Shown here: positions 5,736 through 9,915 of the stretch, piece by piece
How positions within the stretch are numbered: position 1 is the first letter of the stretch
How the letters are laid out: each line of letters begins with the position of its first letter
Assembly (NCBI GenBank): GCA_023398105.1
Contig: JAEWST010000123.1
Location: forward strand, 1-9,915
Direction: 5' to 3'
Length of the DNA: 9,915 nt
Origin: Bacillota bacterium
GTDB lineage: Bacteria > Bacillota > Clostridia > Acetivibrionales > DSM-1351
Made by a program: the position numbers and the translations under genes
The notes under the pieces: model-generated
Database searches by the model: none
What the model was told of the DNA's origin: nothing
The model's input: the letters and a program-made list of their open reading frames with translations, nothing else

Positions 5736-6785
5736 TTATACAGCATCATTTAATTTTGCAGATACTTTTTTGATAAGATAAGTTATTGCTTCTACTTCTA
5801 AGGCTTCCATTATATTAATATTATCAATTATTTTATCTATAAGTTTTATATCTTTTGTAACTGTAAATTTAATAAAAAGGTTGCGATTAGTCCGACTTAT
5901 ATTTTTGATATTAGAATAATCATCTATTATAGAATCGTTAAAATGTATTACACCTGTATTTGCCAAATATTTGAGCAGCTCGCACATCATTACTTTACGA
6001 TCAAAAACAACATGCAATGACCTAAAATCATAATAAGTATCATTGCACGTTACCTTTGATAATTTTTCTTTCAATAAACTATAGTTTTTAATACCAAATA
6101 CGTATTCACCCCTTTTTATCGGTTCTGATTCATATTCCCCAAAAAAAACATTTTCATTTTCTGCCACATTATTTTGGGAATATAAAAAATTATTTAAAGA
6201 ATTTAATAAAAAATAATTACTAAATTTATAATCCGATTTGCAAAAATCTATTTCAGTACACAAGAATAGTTTTGATTCAAACATATTAATTATTGCATTT
6301 TCAACGCAATCAAATGGTTCGGTTTCAAACGCATATTTGTAATTCTGGAAGAAATCTGCTATAAAGAATACTCTAAGGTTCCTGTCATAACCGTAGATTA
6401 GCATTTCATGTCCTCCATGCGTTTTCTGATATTGCATAGAACATTTAATATAGTATGGATCATAAAAAATAGTAACATATTTGCCCGCATCAATCTTTGA
6501 AATTATAAACTCAGTTATATTGGAAGTAAAAAAACTTTCATTAAAATAGTTTAGTTTAAAATAAGGACACACCTTTTTTATCGACCAAGAGTGAAATCTT
6601 AGCATCGCAAAGTTATTATATCGAGACGGTTCTTCTCCCCATAGATTAATATAATTATTTAATATCCATTCTTCCGTTGACGGGTAACTATTAAGTATCG
6701 CCAGCATATGTGCATCTGCCGTATAAGATGTAATAATCGGATACTTTACCGGCAATATAACTTTTTCTTTTTTTTCATTATTCAC
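5736..6785 (-). CDS. BtrH-like (butirosin H N-terminal) domain protein
   Basis: This 349-aa soluble protein resembles PF14399-type proteins related to butirosin BtrH, which adopt a papain-like acyl-transfer/peptidase fold and often occur near peptide natural-product genes. Visible support is limited to an N-terminal YTADAHMLAI stretch (21-30) and the block HGGHEMLIYGYD (123-134) followed by FIADFF (141-146), as in this family. H126 and D144 could be active-site residues. At the position where relatives often have Cys, near residue 24-25, this protein has D-A, so catalysis is uncertain. Residues 180-349 are unassigned. The start is GTG 6785 after a run of seven G (6793-6799) at 7 nt. It stands alone with its own terminator, without a visible biosynthetic partner. 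Confidence 0.5.
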   Translation of the reverse strand: MNNEKKEKVILPVKYPIITSYTADAHMLAILNSYPSTEEWILNNYINLWGEEPSRYNNFAMLRFHSWSIKKVCPYFKLNYFNESFFTSNITEFIISKIDAGKYVTIFYDPYYIKCSMQYQKTHGGHEMLIYGYDRNLRVFFIADFFQNYKYAFETEPFDCVENAIINMFESKLFLCTEIDFCKSDYKFSNYFLLNSLNNFLYSQNNVAENENVFFGEYESEPIKRGEYVFGIKNYSLLKEKLSKVTCNDTYYDFRSLHVVFDRKVMMCELLKYLANTGVIHFNDSIIDDYSNIKNISRTNRNLFIKFTVTKDIKLIDKIIDNINIMEALEVEAITYLIKKVSAKLNDAV

Positions 6786-7167
6786 ATAAATTCCCCCCCT
6801 TATAATAAACCGTAAAATTTAAGCTCTAATTTAATAACCATATTCAAGAAGAAATTAATACCAATCCAACATTTATTAAAATGTAGAATCCCCTTTTCAA
6901 TCCCTGAATATAGGAACTTATTTATCTGAAATCTTATGGTGTACACATTTAAACTCAGAATTAGATGCTTTTGTAACGTTCATAAATATATAGATGACTA
7001 TATTCTAAAAAACGATAGAATATCGTTCCGATATTTTATCGTACAAAGGCTTGAACTGTAGTTGACTGTAGTCATCTGCGAATTTACAAGTTGTTACATT
7101 CATATTATAGCATAATTTATAACGCCTAGATTCAAAATGAAATTTTTCGATGTACAAATACACCGTC
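6786..7167. other. Intergenic region upstream of the BtrH-like gene
   Basis: No supported gene. A minus-strand TATAAT (7109-7104) is the best -10 match, but there is no good -35 at normal spacing and it lies over 300 bp from the GTG start. The motif ACGATA-GAA-TATCGT (7012-7026) with a further TATTTTATCGT nearby is a local dyad of unknown role. Two very short minus-strand frames starting ATGAATGTAACA (from 7103) and ATGAACGTTACA (from 6983) have similar first codons but no ribosome binding sites. Confidence 0.5.
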
Positions 7168-7283
7168 AAAAACCACTTGTGGTTTTTGTAGCTCGAAAAT
7201 GCTCCTTATATTCTCACCGCCTGATAACCAAAGTGCTACCTGCCACTTATAGAAGTGGGGGACATTTTCTTGCCTCGTTATAG
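7168..7283. repeat. Structured non-coding repeat element, copy 2 (internally deleted)
   Basis: Both ends match copy 1 at 1-172. The first 20 bases are identical (AAAAACCACTTGTGGTTTTT), and the right part is nearly so, with the CCACTT-ATAG-AAGTGG hairpin (7243-7258) and GACATTTTCTTGCCTC to CGTTATAG at 7283. About 56 bp of the middle is missing, including the left partner (AACGAGGC) of the long-range stem. Beyond TTATAG the flank (CAGCTGG) is unrelated to copy 1, which puts the element's right boundary at or near TTATAG. Confidence 0.65.
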
Positions 7284-7329
7284 CAGCTGGATTAATAGGA
7301 TTAGGTGCTGAATAAAAAATTCTTAATTA

Positions 7330-7361
7330 ATTCAAATCAAGAACTGGTTCTTGATTTGAAT
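7330..7361. repeat. Perfect 32-bp palindrome
   Basis: ATTCAAATCAAGAAC (7330-7344) and its exact inverse (7347-7361) are separated by TG, giving a 15-bp stem. It lies between the structured element and the CRISPR relic. There is no T-run directly after it in either direction that would make it a classical terminator; an operator, cruciform or transposon remnant are possible. Confidence 0.8.
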
Positions 7362-7365
7362 ATTC

Positions 7366-7454
7366 GTATGAATGCATGTGACCCGCTTTAGGGAATTTGA
7401 AAAGTCTATCCTCTAGCTTTGCTATCTGATAGACGGTAAGAATGCCAATGCCCC
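7366..7454 (+). CRISPR. Solo CRISPR relic with hairpin (copy D)
   Basis: A mutated full-length repeat (7366-7403, with GACCCGCTTTAGGG and the ATTTGAAAA end) is followed by the hairpin (7404-7434), a G, and the first 19 bases of another repeat (7436-7454, GTAAGAATGCCAATGCCCC). Like copy A it stops right after the CCC of the repeat, has no leader and sits downstream of the structured element. It has more changes than any other unit in the window and so is probably the oldest. Confidence 0.75.
7404..7434. repeat. 31-nt hairpin repeat, copy D
   Basis: GTCTATC / GATAGAC (7 bp; the eighth pair is C/T here) plus TAGC / GCTA around loop TTT. The loop differs again from copies A (TCC) and B/C (TTC). 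Confidence 0.82.
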
Positions 7455-7676
7455 GAGATTTAATATATTTAAAATGTAATCCCTGATATATAAAAAATTT
7501 TGCATGTGTACTGGTACATGCATATTTAGCACTTGTCTGCATTTTTGTTGTTTTGCTAGGAGTGTCTCCAAAAAGAAAGCTGCGTGCTTTCCGAAAAGTT
7601 TTTTGGTACTGGCTCTTGAATAAAAAAATCTTGATATTACTGTTAGTTTCAATATTTTTCACACTAAAATGAATAG
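7455..7676. other. Intergenic region with nested inverted repeats
   Basis: No gene is supported. A nested foldback lies at 7568-7606: CCAAAAA (7568-7574) / TTTTTGG (7600-7606) encloses GAAAGC (7575-7580) / GCTTTC (7586-7591) with loop TGCGT. A further small dyad, GCATGT...ACATGC, lies near 7502-7521. These could be a remnant of a small mobile element; nothing here identifies it. Confidence 0.5.
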
Positions 7677-7703
7677 AAAAAAGCACCTGTTGTTAGCAGG
7701 TGC
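7677..7703 (-). terminator. Rho-independent terminator of darTG
   Basis: On the minus strand GCACCTG (7703-7697) pairs with CAGGTGC (7689-7683) over a 7-nt loop and is followed by T6 (7682-7677). It lies 31 bp past the darG stop codon. Confidence 0.88.
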
Positions 7704-7733
7704 AATGTATAGCGATAAAATAAATATTGTTAA

Positions 7734-8753
7734 CTATTTCAAAATAACATATCCCATTAAGTTTTTGTCAATAATCTTGGAGCTGTATAGTTTGTCAATG
7801 CCTTGTATAATTTCAAAATCTGTAAATCTCATTGCTTTATCATTAGACCAGAGTTTAAACTGTTCAACAATCTCATTTTTAGATAAGGATTTCTGCTCTT
7901 CTATCAAGTATACTATAGTTGACAAGGCTTCTAATTCATGGTTTGAAACAATAGTATTAACGAAATTTGCTGATTTTTCAATGCTAGGGAATAATTGAGA
8001 TAGTTTTGTTTCCACACCTTCACTTATAAGTTTATTATACAAAATCCTATATGCTTCTTTAGTATCACTAACATTATGATATTTTTGAAACTCTTTTATG
8101 CTTTTACTAATTATTGAAATAGAATTATCATATGGACCATATTTATGCCTTTTAAAGCGAAAATAGTTTTGCGATGAAAATATGTTAATAAAATAAGCTG
8201 ATTTTTGTAACCTTAACGTATCAAACTTGAATAGCCGATTTTTTATTTCCATCAAAACAAGTGCTGATACGCTTAGTTTAGGTTCAACTGTTGGTTGTGA
8301 AATATAGTTTTTTGAAGGTTCATATATAAATACTTCTATATCATTACTAAGTAATGATAGCTTTTGTTCTATTATGCATTTAACTTCGCTCCAAATAAGC
8401 CCTCCATTTCCACTCCCTAATGGAGGAATAGCTATGCTCTTTATGTTTAATCTATTTATCAACAACACTAATTCATCAAGACCATCTATAATATATTCAA
8501 TTTTAGAATTGGCTCTCCACTTATCTTTAGTAGGAAAATTAATTATTATTTTCCCTTCTTCCCTAAAATGGTGCAATTTACCAACTTTAAGAATCCCATT
8601 TTTGCATTGTTTAATATAATCAATATTATTTTCAGGATACTGTAGCTTAAACTGGTATGCAATTCCCTTACCCATATACCCTTCGCAATTTACAGTATTT
8701 ACTAATGCTTCAGCAGATGATTTTAACAAATCGCCAGTTGTATAATTAATCAC
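7734..8753 (-). CDS. darG: DarG, macrodomain ADP-ribosylglycohydrolase antitoxin
   Basis: DarG is the antitoxin of DarTG: its macrodomain removes ADP-ribose that DarT attaches to thymidine in DNA. Residues 1 to about 150 form the macrodomain, with GDLLKSSAEALVNTVNCEG (7-25), GKGIAYQFK (28-36), NFPTKDKWR (72-80) and the phosphate loop PPLGSGNGG (110-118). By analogy with TARG1-like macrodomains, K76 is a candidate catalytic lysine. Residues about 160-339 form the second domain, which in DarG proteins helps neutralise DarT; the LQKSAYF (182-188) and KYGPYDN (204-210) motifs are of the type seen in DarG C-termini and Panacea/SocA-like antitoxin domains. The start is GTG 8753, with AAGGGGTGA just upstream in the 26-bp gap after darT. 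Gene order darT-darG and a shared terminator show one operon. Confidence 0.92.
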   Translation of the reverse strand: MINYTTGDLLKSSAEALVNTVNCEGYMGKGIAYQFKLQYPENNIDYIKQCKNGILKVGKLHHFREEGKIIINFPTKDKWRANSKIEYIIDGLDELVLLINRLNIKSIAIPPLGSGNGGLIWSEVKCIIEQKLSLLSNDIEVFIYEPSKNYISQPTVEPKLSVSALVLMEIKNRLFKFDTLRLQKSAYFINIFSSQNYFRFKRHKYGPYDNSISIISKSIKEFQKYHNVSDTKEAYRILYNKLISEGVETKLSQLFPSIEKSANFVNTIVSNHELEALSTIVYLIEEQKSLSKNEIVEQFKLWSNDKAMRFTDFEIIQGIDKLYSSKIIDKNLMGYVILK

Positions 8754-8779
8754 ATATTCACCCCTTCAAAACAATTACT

Positions 8780-9370
8780 TTAAAACCACTTTTGAACCTG
8801 CACAAAGGGTGGAGGAACTTGGATGTTTTTTTGTTTTAATTTTTTTATTATATCTGTTTTTGTTTTATCACTTTTAACATATATGCATTTAAAGAAAGTA
8901 ACAGGTATTATTAAATTAGTCAAGCATTCTGCCATTTTAACGTGTTTTGTATATTCATCATTAGTACCAAGCGTATGCATGGTGTTCCAATCTATTTTAT
9001 TAAAGCCTTCATCATAATCTAATAACTTACATTCTTCTATAGAAAGAGGATGTTTCGGCAATATTTTAAATTTATTTAACCTTGCTAAATCTCTTGTAAT
9101 ACATATATAAATAAACTCTGTATCTGAATATGTACTTTTAACCGCAACATCGAAGGATGAATAAGGATGAAAATGAAAAGGAATGTAATCATCTAAACTA
9201 AGTAGTGTTCTTTTCGTAATAATTTCAGAATCAGCAACATCATAAAAACTAATTCTATTATCTTTAACAAATCTCCGAGACAATAATCCCTTTTCTAATA
9301 TTGAATCAAAATTATCTAGTCTTGTTAGGTGATACAGTAGTTTTCCGTCTCTTATATCTTGCATACCCAT
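8780..9370 (-). CDS. darT: DarT, DNA thymidine ADP-ribosyltransferase toxin
   Basis: DarT uses NAD+ to ADP-ribosylate thymidines in single-stranded DNA, blocking replication; in phage defence it modifies phage DNA. From ATG 9370 it has 196 aa, normal for the family (PF14487). Motifs: LLYHLTRLDNFDSILEKGLL (NAD-binding His, H14), YIPFHFHPYSSF (62-73), and HVKMAECL with the likely catalytic glutamate E148, followed by the family's usual IIP...KCIYV. An in-frame TTG at 9376 lies only 3 nt from the ribosome binding site AAGGAG (9385-9380), so ATG 9370 at 9 nt is the better start. It is transcribed ahead of darG. Whether it is of the DarT1 or DarT2 type cannot be decided here. Confidence 0.92.
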   Translation of the reverse strand: MGMQDIRDGKLLYHLTRLDNFDSILEKGLLSRRFVKDNRISFYDVADSEIITKRTLLSLDDYIPFHFHPYSSFDVAVKSTYSDTEFIYICITRDLARLNKFKILPKHPLSIEECKLLDYDEGFNKIDWNTMHTLGTNDEYTKHVKMAECLTNLIIPVTFFKCIYVKSDKTKTDIIKKLKQKNIQVPPPFVQVQKWF

Positions 9371-9682
9371 AAGCAAATTCTCCTTTAAGTATAATATAAA
9401 TTAATTACAAATAAAACATAGTTTTTCTTTTTAAAAATTTATATTAGTATATCATATTTTGGAAATGTTTATTATATATTACATACTCTTACTTCAACTT
9501 TTTTTCTACCTGATTTGTTTCATCAATAATATACTATATGTTTTGCTGTTGTTTCTATTGTAATTAGATGGTGGATTTAATATAATTAGACATGGATAAG
9601 TTATAATTATATGGTTTTTATTTTGAATTTTAATGTGCGTTTCTCAGAGACTAGCTATTTAGCGGCTTTGAGGTGTGTCGGC
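9371..9682. other. AT-rich region between darT and leader 2
   Basis: It must hold the darTG promoter (minus strand). TATACT and TATTATACT-like -10 motifs occur in the AT-rich stretch upstream of AAGGAG, but no -35 at the right distance is convincing. No gene is seen on either strand. From 9640 the base composition becomes more balanced toward the leader. Confidence 0.5.
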
Positions 9683-9804
9683 AGTATGTAAAAACAGCAA
9701 AAAAGCACCTTGAAAACACGAAAAGAGCTTAAAAAAATGCAATCTTAGTCCAATCTCAAAATGGCTGGAAGCTTTGAAACTACTGGGAATAGCTCAAAAA
9801 ACGA
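9683..9804 (+). promoter_or_regulatory. CRISPR leader of array 2
   Basis: This 122-bp leader aligns without net length change to 1577-1698 and ends with the same CTCAAAAAACGA directly before the first repeat. Differences are scattered substitutions, concentrated in the middle and around 9770-9790. Sequence left of 9683 is unrelated to the sequence left of 1577, which defines the leader boundary. Confidence 0.88.
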
Positions 9805-9915
9805 GTAAGAATGCTAATGACCCGCTTATAGGGAATTGAAACAGCTTTTGGATCAATGTATTGTGCTGCGTAATCTTTTAAGTAAGAATGCTAATGACCC
9901 GCTTATAGGGAATTG
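9805..9915 (+). CRISPR. CRISPR array 2, left end (cut by window edge)
   Basis: The first repeat (9805-9842) is identical to the standard repeat of array 1. It is followed by a unique 39-bp spacer (9843-9881) and a second repeat (9882-9915) cut off after 34 bases. Orientation is +, the same as array 1. The perfect repeats are those expected at the leader-proximal end of a maintained array; its length cannot be seen. Confidence 0.93.

Noticed and set aside
7005..7103. Minus-strand 32-codon frame starting ATGAATGTAACA
   Set aside because: The ATG directly follows TATAAT, leaving no room for a ribosome binding site; there is no family match and no partner gene.
6786..7167. TATAAT at 7109-7104 as the promoter of the BtrH-like gene
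   Set aside because: The nearest TTGAAT is 20 bp away instead of about 17, and the distance to the start is over 300 bp; it is not strong enough to annotate.
7341..7350. GAAC-TG-GTTC as a LexA (SOS) box
   Set aside because: Gram-positive LexA sites have four bases between GAAC and GTTC; here there are two, and the dyad continues far beyond the box.
7327..7686. Minus-strand open frames of 119 and 76 codons
   Set aside because: They run through the 32-bp palindrome, the CRISPR relic and a foldback repeat, have no convincing ribosome binding site and match no family; they are most likely chance frames.

Overview
The window looks like an accessory, defence-rich stretch of a low-GC Firmicute, most likely a member of the Clostridia. 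The grounds are strong AT bias, AGGAG-type ribosome binding sites, GTG starts and the flavour of the proteins. The species cannot be named from sequence alone.

Layout. Positions 1-237 hold a structured, non-coding repeat element fused to a CRISPR relic. Next comes cas6 (323-1249, +), then a 122-bp leader (1577-1698) and a short CRISPR array (1699 to about 2166) with 38-bp repeats. A membrane-anchored protein of unknown function follows (2234-2800, +), with a strong terminator. The adaptation genes cas1-cas2-cas4 (3278-5148, +) overlap one another and are bracketed by two copies of a small inverted-repeat element. Downstream on the minus strand are broken gene fragments, one an IS256-family transposase remnant. 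Then comes a BtrH-like protein (5736-6785, -) with its own terminator. A second copy of the structured element (7168-7283), a 32-bp palindrome and a second solo CRISPR relic (7366-7454) follow. A complete darT-darG toxin-antitoxin pair (9370 down to 7734, -) precedes a second leader (9683-9804) and a second CRISPR array that runs off the right edge.

How it works together. Cas6 should process transcripts of both arrays, whose leaders and repeats match. Cas1-Cas2-Cas4 should add spacers at the leader ends. No interference gene (cas3, cas5, cas7, cas8, cas10, csm or cmr) is visible, so the effector must be outside the window or absent. DarTG is an independent DNA ADP-ribosylation system known to act against phage.

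The most unusual signal is a 31-nt hairpin sequence found four times. Two copies sit as 'spacers' in array 1, and two sit in solo repeat fragments close to the two structured-element copies. It is always preceded by the same altered repeat 3' end. The stem is largely kept while the loop varies, which suggests a small dispersed element that lives within or with CRISPR repeats rather than ordinary spacers.
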